In this document: positions 31,801-38,674 of the stretch, one piece after another
How positions within the stretch are numbered: position 1 is the first letter of the stretch
How the letters are laid out: the number at the start of each line of letters is the position of its first letter
IMG/VR virus record: IMGVR_UViG_3300006735_000078
Coordinates: 1-38,674 of that record
DNA: 38,674 nucleotides
DNA from: a virus
Direction: 5' to 3' (one strand)
Translations under genes and position numbers: made by a program
The notes under the pieces: generated by a model
The model's input: the letters and a program-made list of their open reading frames with translations, nothing else
Databases searched by the model: none
Told to the model about the DNA's origin: nothing

Positions 31801-34800
31801 ACAGCATCTAGTTATGAACGACCAGAATACGACCGAGTGCCTGCATTTGGAAATGTCCGTAACACTGATATTATTGATCTGCGCCCTCGCGTAGCACCCT
31901 TTAGTGGTAGCACAAGATCACCCTTTGAGTTTGAGTCACGGAACTTTGCCTCTGGTGGACAGTCTGTACCTAACGTTTTAGTCTCAGATGAGACTATTCA
32001 ATTTGATTATAGGCACTATCTTGCTCGTAAAGATCGCCTGTATATCAATCAGAACAATACCTTTACCATTGTAGAAGGAACACCTGCTGAGCGTCCGGTG
32101 TTGCCTGACCCCATGACCGACTCCTTTGAGTTGGCACAAATTGATTACAAACCATATGTCTATGACGCACGTTACGATACGAAGATAACTTTCAAGGCAA
32201 ATCGTCGATATACCATGAAGGATATCGGCAAACTTGAGAACCGTATTGAGGATTTGGAAGAAATTACTTCCTTGTCCTTGCTTGAGGCAAAGACTGACAG
32301 TCTGACAATCAAGGATCCTGACACTGGACTTGATCGTTTCAAGAATGGTTTTGTTGTTGATCCATTCCGCAACTTTGATGTAGCAGACAAGACTCAAACT
32401 GAGATCAAGTATGAACTTGATAACGGCACCCTTATTGCTAAGCAGCATAGGGATAGTGTTGATCTGTTGCTCGGTTCTAACACCGTTGTTGGACTGAATG
32501 GTGCACCTGATCCTACTGTCGATCCTCGCTATACAAATGATCTAGGTTCTCCCAATATCGTCAAGACTGGTGACGTTGTTACCTTGGCGTATGAGGAAAT
32601 TATTGATCGTAGTCAGAACTTTGCTACACGTCTTGAGAGTGTGAACCCCTACATGTACCGCGATTGGGGCGGTATGATGCAACTCACTCCTGACTCTGAC
32701 GTATTCATTGACCGCAATCAGGTCACGATTACTGAGGGTGAAGGTTTTGCTAATGACTTCTTTGCACAAACTGAACCACAACCATTCATGCGAGAGCAGA
32801 ATGTTCAGTTTGACTGCACTGTGCTGAAACCCAATACACAGCACTTTGCATATTGGAATGGAACTGATATGACGGATGATAACGCATATACTGTTCCTAA
32901 ACTGATTGAGGTTACCCCAACTCAAGGTTCTTTCCAAATTGGTGAGGCAGTTCGTGGTTACATGTTCAGCACTCAAGCGAATGGTCAAGGATTTGATCTC
33001 CGCTTCCGTCTGGCAGCTCCTAACCACAAGGATGGTCCTTTCAATGCTCCGACCATCGTATATAACCAGAACCCATATAGCAATACTGTGGGTCTTTCTT
33101 CTGCTTACTCAGAGACCACTAGCGTCCTCAACGTTGACACTCAGTCACTGAATCAGAAGTCTGATGCTAACTTCTTCGGCACTGTGACTGAAGGTATGGT
33201 GTTGGTGGGTGAGTCTAGTGGTGCACAGGCAACTGTTTCTGACATTCGCTTGATCACAGACGAGACTGGATGTGTTCAGGGTTGCTACTACATCCCACCA
33301 AACATGTTCCGGGATGGAGATCATACAGCAGCGATGCACCAGGTTCGTCCTGAGACTCTGATTCCTGGTAAGAATGTTAGTACGGCAAGTGCTGAATTCT
33401 TCACCGAAGGTTTTGAGATTACTGAAACTACGGTTATCAGAACAGAACCAGCATTGCCTGAGCCTGTTGTCAATGTGATTACTAACATCACAAACAACAC
33501 GACAAACAATATCACTAACGTTACTAACAATAACATTACTAATGTTAGGAACGTTACTAACGTAACCAACGTTCAGGAGAACAACAACGACGACCCCCTG
33601 GCACAGTCGTTTGTAATTACAGAAGATCCTGGCATCTTCATGACGGGTGTAGACATGTTCTTCCAGAGCAGGTCTGAGACTATCCCAGTCAAGATTCGTA
33701 TTGTGCCACTGGAGAATGGTTATCCTTCAGTGAAGGTGATGAAGCACAGTGAGGTAGAACTGGATCCAGAACAGGTCAACATCTCAGATGATGGTTCTGT
33801 TCCTACTAGGTTCACTTTCCCTGCTCCTGTGTATCTGCCTGCAGGTGACTATGCTTTCTACCTGGGTTCTGCCTCTGGTGACTATGACGCCTGGATCTCT
33901 CAGGTGGGTGAAGCAGATATCAACACCCTGTTTGGTAACCAGTTCCAACGTGTTGTGGTGACTAAGCAGCCTGCTCAAGGTTCCTTGTTCAAAGCACAGA
34001 GCAACAACACCTGGACTGCTTCTCAGTTGGAAGACTTGAAGTATGTTTCCTATAAGGCAAGGTTTACTGCCGATGAAGGAAGCATCCGTCTTTATAACCC
34101 ACAACTGAACCTGTTTGGTGCACGAAATAAACTGCCCAACAACCCCATTGAGGTTTTCTCTAAGCGAGTGTTTGTTGGATTCTCTTCTGGCATGGAAGGC
34201 AACCCCCACATTGTAGAGGGAACTATCATGTCTCAGGCAAACAATACCACTGCACGTGGTGTGGTTGCTGAGAAACTAGCACACCTTGGACAAGCAGCAA
34301 ATACCCTCAGTATCACCAATTCTGGTTCTGGTTATGAAGATGGAACTTATGATCCTGTTACTCTTCTCACTGTAACTGGTCGTGGTATTGATGCTGTTGG
34401 CATCGTCACTGTCTCCAGTGGTGCTATTACCCAAGTAACCGTCAAAGGTTTTGAGACTGGTGAAGGTTATAAAGTTGGTGATACCTTGACTGCCAACCTT
34501 GGCACTAAGGGTCTGGGTAGCAACCTTCTTATGACTGTTGGTGTTACCACCGCTGTAAGTGGTCTGGTTCTTACTAATGTAAGCGGCAGCGAATTCGACA
34601 CATCTAACAACATTTCTTATATCCCCACTGCTGGTGCTGGTGTTGGTATTGCCTCTGCTCAGGCGGACATCATTCCCAATGTTGTCACAATCAACACTGA
34701 TGAGTATGATGGTCGCCACTTCAAGGTCAACCACCCCAACCATGGTAATCACTCAGAGACATCATATGTGACCCTTCAGGGCATTGCTGCTGACTCTGTT

Positions 34801-36009
34801 CCTACCCGGTTGACTGTTGGATATGCCGCTAGCGTAAGTTCCGTTGTGAGCGTTGCTAGTAGCGCAGGGTTCAACATGTTTGAAGGTGAGCAAGTTTCAC
34901 CCAGCAACCTTGGATATGCACTGATTGGCGACGAGATCATCAGTTACACCTCTGTTGGTACTAACCAACTTACAGGAACAATCGTTCGTAATATCGACGA
35001 TTCAATCGCAATGTCTCATGAGATTGACACCCCTGTTCAGAAGTATGAACTGTCTGGCGTCTCACTTCGCAAGATCAATAAGTTGCATTCATTCGGTGAC
35101 GTTACCAACGCCATTGAAAACAAAATTGGTCTTGACCATTACTACCTGAAGCACGGTGGTTCTAACTACTTTGCTAAGGATAAGGTTGGTGGCGGTGAGC
35201 GTGGACGTGCATCTGCGAACATCTCCTTCGATACTGTGAACCCCAACATCGCTCACAGTGCTCCTACAGGCACTCAGGTCACCGGTAAGGTCCGCACTAC
35301 TTCCGGTACCAGTGTTGATGGTAATGAAGCATCCTTCTTGGATCAAGGATTTGAAGACATCTCTCTGCTTGGTAAGACTGAATTCAAGTCTGCTCGTATC
35401 ATTGCTTCTCGGGACAATGAGCAGCAGAAGAATACCATCCTGACTATGCCTGGTGCAAAGTCATTCACCTTCGAGGCAACTCTCAAAACTGAAAACGAGA
35501 ACGTGTCTCCTGTGGTTGATGTATTCAAGTCTTCCATCCTGACTGAATCCAATCGTATCAACAACCCGGTTTCCAACTACAAGACTGACCGTCGTGCAAA
35601 TGGAACCGAGGATCCACACAACATGGTCTATCAGACCAAAGAGGTTCAACTTGAGAACCCCTCCACCTCATTGAAAGTTCTATTCGCTACCAACCGTCCT
35701 GCTGCCACTGACATTAGAGTCCTGTATCGCCTCAAGCGAGAAGATGCTGCTGACTTTGATAAGGTGTTTGAACTGATGCCTGGTTTCAGCAACCTTGACT
35801 CTGACGGCGACGTGTTGAATCCCAAAAATAACGATGGAAAACCCGACAAAAAGACTTCCCCAAGTCTTGAAGGGCAGTTCAATGAATACGAATTTACTGC
35901 TAACAACGTTCCTGCCTTTACGGCATTCCAAGTGAAACTTGTATTCAATAGCAGCAATTCGGCAGAGGCACCTAAACTGCTCGACTTCCGTACAATTGCA
36001 GTCGCATAA
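28873..36009 (+). CDS. giant DUF4815 structural protein
   Basis: This 2378-residue protein has an N-terminal DUF4815 domain: NLNVSPYFDDFDSEKNYTK and FKPGSPVQARELTTLQSVLQGQIEKFGKHIFKEGSVVIPG (residues 5-67), with RYTMKDIGKLENRIEDLEEITSLSLLE near 1115 as a further conserved helix. A low-complexity run of N-[IVT]-T tripeptides (about 1537-1570) separates this half from a second part that begins DPLAQSFVI. The second part includes NITNSGSGYEDGTYDP and GEGYKVGDTLTA modules like those of the upstream genes, and ends in a conserved beta domain (ATNRPAATDIRVLYRLKRED). Proteins of this type occur in T4-like phages of cyanobacteria and others. It is possibly a peripheral baseplate or fibre-bearing protein; that is inference from position after gp8. 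Confidence 0.8.
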   Translation: MPQNTNLNVSPYFDDFDSEKNYTKILFKPGSPVQARELTTLQSVLQGQIEKFGKHIFKEGSVVIPGKYNYDPDYTYVKIESTFFGVPVESYYDKLIGLRIQGKQSGVTAKVVNLLSSTESLTGNTTLYIKYEGSSSDLSGDTFLDGENLITLSDFTYGTTTITADSDFASAIAASATGTGCSFKLIRGIFFARGAFIEVPTDTLILDQYTNRPSYRVGFQVTEKIVTAVDDSTLFDNAAGFSNFTAPGADRLKISLSLTKKGLTDFNDESFIELYRTDEGKVKQLVDRTVYNEIAKEFARRTFDESGDYYVRKFPIEAKECLNDRYSVFGQFLPSRLTEDGNVPSKDLMCIGVGPGKAYVKGFESYLQGYRNLDVTKPRTTKLIKDRGIPFVAGNRMRVNNVYGGAQIKLNADTADFVDLRSKRLLSNRTSLPGDSIGRARVYDFKLQNAAYADVTSVFELMLFDIQLDTVLTLNQALTLASPARIEGASSGAKGMLRTDMSNTTSMVLTDVAGTFLEDEQILINGERQGRVISSVRDYDMQDVKSVRSTGGSRTFAADVVLEEKTAYTNTFQLAANGNLTASLTSWAKLLRVGDIVSYTDVSQTDPVYLEVSAIAGTNQSATLIDSSDGAVAGVAHNAIHSSGNVTITDLKIIAGRIKNSDEGFLYADMPHRYIESVDLTDSILYIRKEYTGQTTSGDGQLTLPSLVGTDFIYSGFDEERYSVVYTDGSIEPLTSDQVVLTGGSKSGTISGLTASQSANVVVQTTQQKANVTSKVKSLVKQATLVVSGSSNINSGISTGISDGLSPSNIYGKRVQDAEVSLDVPDVVTVHAVFESSGTAGPTIPNLQMSSFTGSSGDNSDLIVGEIGVGKSSGAAAMILARDGGDKIEICSKNSNNFIPTEEIEFSQSGVRANISSVNPGDPNIRANFVLDNGQREEFYDFARLVRKPNSNAPQGQLKVYFDHYTINSEDGGDILTASSYERPEYDRVPAFGNVRNTDIIDLRPRVAPFSGSTRSPFEFESRNFASGGQSVPNVLVSDETIQFDYRHYLARKDRLYINQNNTFTIVEGTPAERPVLPDPMTDSFELAQIDYKPYVYDARYDTKITFKANRRYTMKDIGKLENRIEDLEEITSLSLLEAKTDSLTIKDPDTGLDRFKNGFVVDPFRNFDVADKTQTEIKYELDNGTLIAKQHRDSVDLLLGSNTVVGLNGAPDPTVDPRYTNDLGSPNIVKTGDVVTLAYEEIIDRSQNFATRLESVNPYMYRDWGGMMQLTPDSDVFIDRNQVTITEGEGFANDFFAQTEPQPFMREQNVQFDCTVLKPNTQHFAYWNGTDMTDDNAYTVPKLIEVTPTQGSFQIGEAVRGYMFSTQANGQGFDLRFRLAAPNHKDGPFNAPTIVYNQNPYSNTVGLSSAYSETTSVLNVDTQSLNQKSDANFFGTVTEGMVLVGESSGAQATVSDIRLITDETGCVQGCYYIPPNMFRDGDHTAAMHQVRPETLIPGKNVSTASAEFFTEGFEITETTVIRTEPALPEPVVNVITNITNNTTNNITNVTNNNITNVRNVTNVTNVQENNNDDPLAQSFVITEDPGIFMTGVDMFFQSRSETIPVKIRIVPLENGYPSVKVMKHSEVELDPEQVNISDDGSVPTRFTFPAPVYLPAGDYAFYLGSASGDYDAWISQVGEADINTLFGNQFQRVVVTKQPAQGSLFKAQSNNTWTASQLEDLKYVSYKARFTADEGSIRLYNPQLNLFGARNKLPNNPIEVFSKRVFVGFSSGMEGNPHIVEGTIMSQANNTTARGVVAEKLAHLGQAANTLSITNSGSGYEDGTYDPVTLLTVTGRGIDAVGIVTVSSGAITQVTVKGFETGEGYKVGDTLTANLGTKGLGSNLLMTVGVTTAVSGLVLTNVSGSEFDTSNNISYIPTAGAGVGIASAQADIIPNVVTINTDEYDGRHFKVNHPNHGNHSETSYVTLQGIAADSVPTRLTVGYAASVSSVVSVASSAGFNMFEGEQVSPSNLGYALIGDEIISYTSVGTNQLTGTIVRNIDDSIAMSHEIDTPVQKYELSGVSLRKINKLHSFGDVTNAIENKIGLDHYYLKHGGSNYFAKDKVGGGERGRASANISFDTVNPNIAHSAPTGTQVTGKVRTTSGTSVDGNEASFLDQGFEDISLLGKTEFKSARIIASRDNEQQKNTILTMPGAKSFTFEATLKTENENVSPVVDVFKSSILTESNRINNPVSNYKTDRRANGTEDPHNMVYQTKEVQLENPSTSLKVLFATNRPAATDIRVLYRLKREDAADFDKVFELMPGFSNLDSDGDVLNPKNNDGKPDKKTSPSLEGQFNEYEFTANNVPAFTAFQVKLVFNSSNSAEAPKLLDFRTIAVA

Positions 36010-36149
36010 TGAGAAACAAAGGAGATCGAAAGATCGCTAAGAAAATCTTGAAGATCGCTAAAAAGCATCCCGAGATGTATACCCCAGCAGAACTTTCCTA
36101 TGCTAGATTGATCAAACGTATCAATAAAAAGAGGCCGTTAGAAGAATGA
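36009..36149 (+). CDS. 46-residue very basic small protein
   Basis: The ATG overlaps the TAA of the DUF4815 gene by one base. The product (MRNKGDRKIAKKILKIAKKH...) is strongly cationic with an amphipathic helix, then PEMYTPAELSYARLIKRINKK. The helix is built from a direct DNA repeat of AAGATCGCTAA (36030-36040 and 36051-36061). Such Lys-rich mini-proteins with a YTPxELxYAR segment look like a recurring small family in cyanophage structural operons, without known function. It could bind nucleic acid or membranes. The overlaps at both ends support it as a real gene. Confidence 0.65.
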   Translation: MRNKGDRKIAKKILKIAKKHPEMYTPAELSYARLIKRINKKRPLEE

Positions 36150-36232
36150 GTTGGGGATTTTTATGGGAGGTTCTTTATGAACAACAAAAGAATGAAAGTG
36201 AAGGATCATCCCAATCTGGAGAGGGATCCTAA
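36146..36232 (+). CDS. 28-residue overlapping mini-ORF
   Basis: An ATG overlaps the TGA of the basic mini-protein (ATGA). It opens a 28-codon frame starting MSWGFLWEVLYEQQKNESEG and ending SGEGS, which overlaps the next gene (start 36177) by 56 bases in another frame. The first half is aromatic and helical, the second is Ser/Gly/Glu-rich. The ATGA junction is the only strong support. It might simply carry ribosomes to the next start. Call at low confidence. Confidence 0.35.
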   Translation: MSWGFLWEVLYEQQKNESEGSSQSGEGS

Positions 36233-36386
36233 TAGCACTGCTATTGTATCCACCGATAAGGATGGATACAAAAAATACATTTCTGAACGTAATCTTCGCA
36301 TAGCAAAAGATAAGCGTATTGAGGAACTTGAATCTCGTTTACTGAGATTGGAGGCACTGATTGCAGAGTTACCTAGTGATAAATAA
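36177..36386 (+). CDS. 69-residue coiled-coil-like small protein
   Basis: The ATG at 36177 has an excellent Shine-Dalgarno site GGGAGG (36165-36170) six bases upstream. The first half is polar (MNNKRMKVKDHPNLERDPNST...), containing ISTDKDGYKKYI-like sequence. The second half LRIAKDKRIEELESRLLRLEALIAEL is a clear heptad coiled coil, so the protein probably oligomerises or binds a partner helix. It lies between the giant baseplate gene and the fibre cluster, so a chaperone or attachment peptide is possible. Its TAA is part of the GATAAATA box that follows. Confidence 0.7.
   Translation: MNNKRMKVKDHPNLERDPNSTAIVSTDKDGYKKYISERNLRIAKDKRIEELESRLLRLEALIAELPSDK
36378..36385 (+). promoter_or_regulatory. 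candidate late promoter (GATAAATA) before the fibre genes
   Basis: GATAAATA is an exact NATAAATA match, overlaps the TAA stop (36384-36386) of the coiled-coil gene and lies 21 bases before the ATG at 36407. It likely starts the transcript of the three fibre-associated genes. Confidence 0.55.
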
Positions 36387-36406
36387 CTTTGTGAATTGTG
36401 TGACAG

Positions 36407-36742
36407 ATGGCGGTTCCTGTAGTAAACATTCAAATTGAACAAGGCACTGAATTTTCAGCGACCTATACAGTTACTGCTGCCACTGGAAGTCCCCTAGATC
36501 TTACTAACCATAGCATCTCAGCTAAGGTTGGCAAGTATGAGGGGTCACAGGGTCTTGGTTTTGGAGTTACCTTCGGTTCCACACCAACCGATGGAAAAAT
36601 TACTATTTCCTTAGACAATGCGACTTCAGGTATTATTACCGCAGGTCGTTATCATTATGACGTTGTAGTTACAAACGATATTACTTCCAAAAAGTCTAAA
36701 GTAATCACAGGTCAAGCTCACGTCAACGGGACGATTTCCTAA
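36407..36742 (+). CDS. 111-residue beta-sandwich-like structural protein
   Basis: The product MAVPVVNIQIEQGTEFSATYTV, SGSPLDLTNHSISAKVGKYEG-like, then DGKITISLDNATSGIITAGRYHYDVVVTN and a final strand KVITGQAHVNGTIS has the strand pattern of a small immunoglobulin-like domain, of the kind used in phage neck, fibre or receptor-binding assemblies. QGTEFSATYTVTAATGSPLDLTNHSISAKV resembles a module (QGxDFxxxxxxxDxxGxPxDLTGxxxxxxxR) common in phage structural proteins. TAATG overlap couples it to the next gene. The exact role is unknown. Confidence 0.7.
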   Translation: MAVPVVNIQIEQGTEFSATYTVTAATGSPLDLTNHSISAKVGKYEGSQGLGFGVTFGSTPTDGKITISLDNATSGIITAGRYHYDVVVTNDITSKKSKVITGQAHVNGTIS

Positions 36743-37125
36743 TGGCAAACGAGTATAATGTGTCCTTAGGTAATGATGAGGACTTTTCTGTTTCCCTTTC
36801 TTCAGCAGGATTATCTGCTTTAGAATCTGGAAGTTTTACTGTTGCATTACAAGGTTCAGGGACATCAGGAGGAGGAGGTTCTGGAGACGTGGATAAACTA
36901 ATTCAACTCAATGATGTAAATGTAACGAATTTGAGTTCTGGAACGGATAAGTTCGTTTTAGTATACGATGCTCCCTCCAACTCGTTCAAATTCATAAACC
37001 CTGACGAAGTTATTGATAGTGCTATTGGGGACAATCCTGCACCAGAAGGATTGACTTCTACTGCTATTGATTATTTGGATGATGTGCTTGATGATAAGAT
37101 TGATCTAGATGGTGGTTCTTTTTGA
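36742..37125 (+). CDS. 127-residue fibre-associated protein with glycine hinge
   Basis: The N-terminal part (MANEYNVSLGNDEDFSVSLSS...) is a beta module. It is joined by a glycine-serine hinge (GSGTSGGGGSGDVD, about residues 43-56) to a second part LIQLNDVNVTNLSSGTDKFVLVYDAPSNSFKF and an acidic tail. The LSDVNVxxxxxGxxLVYDxxxxxFxF motif is common in the stem of phage tail fibres. It may be a short fibre component or an adaptor for the large fibre protein encoded next. Its start overlaps the previous stop by one base. Confidence 0.65.
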   Translation: MANEYNVSLGNDEDFSVSLSSAGLSALESGSFTVALQGSGTSGGGGSGDVDKLIQLNDVNVTNLSSGTDKFVLVYDAPSNSFKFINPDEVIDSAIGDNPAPEGLTSTAIDYLDDVLDDKIDLDGGSF

Positions 37126-37127
37126 AT

Positions 37128-37136
37128 CTAAATATA
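37128..37136 (+). promoter_or_regulatory. possible late promoter (CTAAATATA) before the tail fibre gene
   Basis: CTAAATATA lies right after the stop at 37125 and 66 bases before the ATG at 37203. A further AT-rich word ATATATTT follows in the gap. The spacing is longer than for the other boxes, so the call is weak. The remaining leader ends in AAAGGT just before the ATG. Confidence 0.3.
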
Positions 37137-37202
37137 TCAGATCAAATCTTGAATATATTTCGGAATGCTTCCTTGATTATTCAAATAACGACATAAAGGT
37201 AA

Positions 37203-38674
37203 ATGGCTGCACCTGTTTTACAGTTCAAGCGTGGCAATCTCGCCGCATTGCCAGGTCTCCAAGCAGGTGAACCTGGATGGGTCACAGACAGTTATGATCT
37301 GTTTGTCGGCATTGACTCCAATACCAGTAACAACAAGGTAGTTGGATCAGCAAGATATTGGACAAGGGAGGGTACCACTAGTGGTTCTGCCGTCCGCATG
37401 GTGGAAGGGACCAACAATGGTCAACACTATGTGTCTTTGGGGTCTCCTGCGGCACTCACAAGCAATCAAGAATACATCCTTCCCGCAGCTGCTGTAGCAG
37501 GCGGATATATGAAGGTAGATGGATCAGGCAATATGTCCTGGTCTACAGAAGTTGATATTGATACTCCCCTCTCGGTGTTGGACATCGACGGTGGTACTGA
37601 TATTGGTGCTGACCTTGCTGACGGCGACCTCCTCATCGTGGATGATGGTGGTGGTGGAACGAATCGTAAGACAGCACTGTCTCGCGTCAAGACTTATGTT
37701 CTTGGTGGTGGTTCCGGTGCTAGTTTTGCTGCAATCAATGTTTCTGGCATTGGTTCTATTGCATTCGTCAAGAGTAGCACTGGTGATTTCAGTGGTGTTG
37801 TTACTGCCTCTTCGTTCGACGGCAGTCTTGCTACTAGCAACCTGACTGGTACTGTTGCTAACAACCAACTCGCCAATAGCACGATTTCTTTCGGTGGCAT
37901 TGAACTGGCACTGGGTGCCTCTGATGCTACTCCTGCATTCAACCTCCAGGATGCTACTGGTTATCTGACTTCTAACCTGTCGGGCACGATCACCAACGCT
38001 CAGTTGGCTGGTTCGATTGCTGACAGCAAACTGAATCAGATCACATCTGCCAATAAGGTTGATGTTTCTGCTATTGATATTGATGGTGCTACCGACATCG
38101 GTGCTGACCTGGTTGATGCTGATCTTCTGGTTGTAGATGACGGTGCTGGTGGCACCAACCGCAAGACAGCAATGTCCCGCGTCAAGGATTATGTCCTTGG
38201 TGGTGGTGCTGGTGCCAACTTCGTCAACCTGAATGCAACTGGTATTACGACCACCGTCCAGTTACAGTCAGTTGACATCAACGTGTCTGCTGGTGCAACT
38301 GTTACTGGTGCTCTTGACGTTGATGGTGGTGCAAACATTGCCTCTGGTCTGACCGTAACTGGCGGTCTGACTGCAAACTCTGCAATCATTTCTGACCTGA
38401 CGGATAACCGGGTTCTGATTGCTGGTTCTGGTGGTGAAGTCGAAGACAGTGCCAACCTGACCTTTGATGGTTCTGATCTGGGCGTGACAGGTGATGTCAC
38501 CGCTTCAGGCACTGTCCAAGGTGCTCAAATCACTGCTACCAGTGCTGCAACCCTTGCTTCTGCTGCTGTCCAAGACCTGACTGATGGTCGTGTGGTTCTG
38601 GCAGGTTCTGGTGGTGAACTGGGTGATGACTCTGGTCTGACCTACGGTGACAACGATCTCCGTGTTACCGGTGG
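37203..38674 (+). CDS. tail fibre protein, 5' part only (runs off the window)
   Basis: The ATG at 37203 follows AAAGGT at three bases. The frame stays open for 490 codons to the end of the window. The N-terminus MAAPVLQFKRGNLAALPGLQ, AGEPGWVTDSYDLFVGID is the characteristic start of cyanophage tail fibre proteins. Repeats follow: DIDGGTDIGADLADGDLLIV with its continuation to VLGGGSGA (about 37581-37720) returns at 38076-38215, and LTDNRVLIAGSGGE (about 38394) returns at 38574 after exactly 180 bases. Such serial modules build a trimeric shaft and help exchange of receptor-binding tips by recombination. The receptor-binding C-terminus lies beyond the window. Confidence 0.85.
   Translation, partial: MAAPVLQFKRGNLAALPGLQAGEPGWVTDSYDLFVGIDSNTSNNKVVGSARYWTREGTTSGSAVRMVEGTNNGQHYVSLGSPAALTSNQEYILPAAAVAGGYMKVDGSGNMSWSTEVDIDTPLSVLDIDGGTDIGADLADGDLLIVDDGGGGTNRKTALSRVKTYVLGGGSGASFAAINVSGIGSIAFVKSSTGDFSGVVTASSFDGSLATSNLTGTVANNQLANSTISFGGIELALGASDATPAFNLQDATGYLTSNLSGTITNAQLAGSIADSKLNQITSANKVDVSAIDIDGATDIGADLVDADLLVVDDGAGGTNRKTAMSRVKDYVLGGGAGANFVNLNATGITTTVQLQSVDINVSAGATVTGALDVDGGANIASGLTVTGGLTANSAIISDLTDNRVLIAGSGGEVEDSANLTFDGSDLGVTGDVTASGTVQGAQITATSAATLASAAVQDLTDGRVVLAGSGGELGDDSGLTYGDNDLRVTG
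37581..38215 (+). repeat. two copies of a ~45-residue fibre module, 495 bases apart
   Basis: The segment DIDGGTDIGADLADGDLLIV ... TNRKTALSRVKTYVLGGG at 37581-37720 is repeated with few changes (DIDGATDIGADLVDADLLVV ... TNRKTAMSRVKDYVLGGG) at 38076-38215. The start-to-start distance is 495 bases. Coding DNA differs mostly at third positions, so the protein repeat is kept under selection. Confidence 0.75.
38391..38674 (+). repeat. 60-residue tandem fibre repeat, second copy cut by window end
   Basis: SDLTDNRVLIAGSGGEVEDS from 38391 and QDLTDGRVVLAGSGGELGDD from 38571 begin equivalent units 180 bases apart, both continuing to an LTxDGxDLxVTG-type strand. More copies probably follow beyond the window. 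Confidence 0.7.

Noticed and set aside
31984-33027. Antisense frames of 154 and 161 codons in the DUF4815 gene
   Set aside because: They mirror conserved coding sequence on the plus strand and have no recognisable domain or start signal.
33481-33590. Repeat-like DNA that might suggest a CRISPR array or microsatellite
   Set aside because: The periodicity is three codons of a coding frame with varied codons; there are no equal spacers or palindromic repeats.

Overview
The window looks like part of a T4-like marine cyanophage genome (a myovirus of Synechococcus or Prochlorococcus). The evidence is a baseplate cassette in the order gp25, gp6, giant YHYH protein, second structural protein, gp8 and DUF4815 protein. 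Late-promoter-like NATAAATA / CTAAATA boxes, many gene overlaps (ATGA, TAATG) and small ORFs of types I associate with cyanophages agree with this. No tRNA, CRISPR array, integrase or insertion sequence was seen.

Layout. (1) 1-1274, plus strand: the end of one gene and four small genes of unknown function, two of which share an identical leader element instead of a Shine-Dalgarno (SD) site. (2) 1275-1833: about 560 bases without a convincing gene, holding a long inverted repeat, repeated ACAGTTAGT words and homopolymer-rich hairpins. (3) 1834-7914, minus strand: a tightly packed run read leftwards with a sulfotransferase-like protein, a 28-residue ORF, three tandem SGNH-type proteins, a DUF3310 protein, a shorter SGNH protein, a CxxC mini-protein, an SGNH-like protein without the nucleophile serine, and a 55-residue protein. 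(4) 7946-13597, plus strand: a divergent run with a small protein, a second sulfotransferase-like protein, an acidic mini-protein, a NodU/CmcH-type carbamoyltransferase, another SGNH protein, a radical SAM protein, a glycosyltransferase-like protein and a 59-residue acidic protein, closed by a strong terminator. (5) 13668-38674, plus strand: the baseplate cassette, small linking genes and the start of a repeat-rich tail fibre gene that runs off the window.

Regions 3 and 4 form a two-armed island. Both arms begin with related sulfotransferase-like genes that face away from each other, and both carry SGNH-type proteins. Across the island there are six SGNH or SGNH-like proteins, two sulfotransferase-like proteins, a carbamoyltransferase, a radical SAM protein and a glycosyltransferase. 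The likely joint role is decoration of a glycan, lipopolysaccharide, virion protein or small molecule with carbamoyl, sulfo or acyl groups. The substrate cannot be read from the sequence. The island is the best candidate here for an undescribed system.

Region 5 builds the baseplate: gp25 and gp6 make the wedge core, the 2747-residue YHYH protein sits where T4 has gp7, gp8 completes the wedge, and the 955- and 2378-residue proteins are probably peripheral baseplate or fibre-attachment parts.
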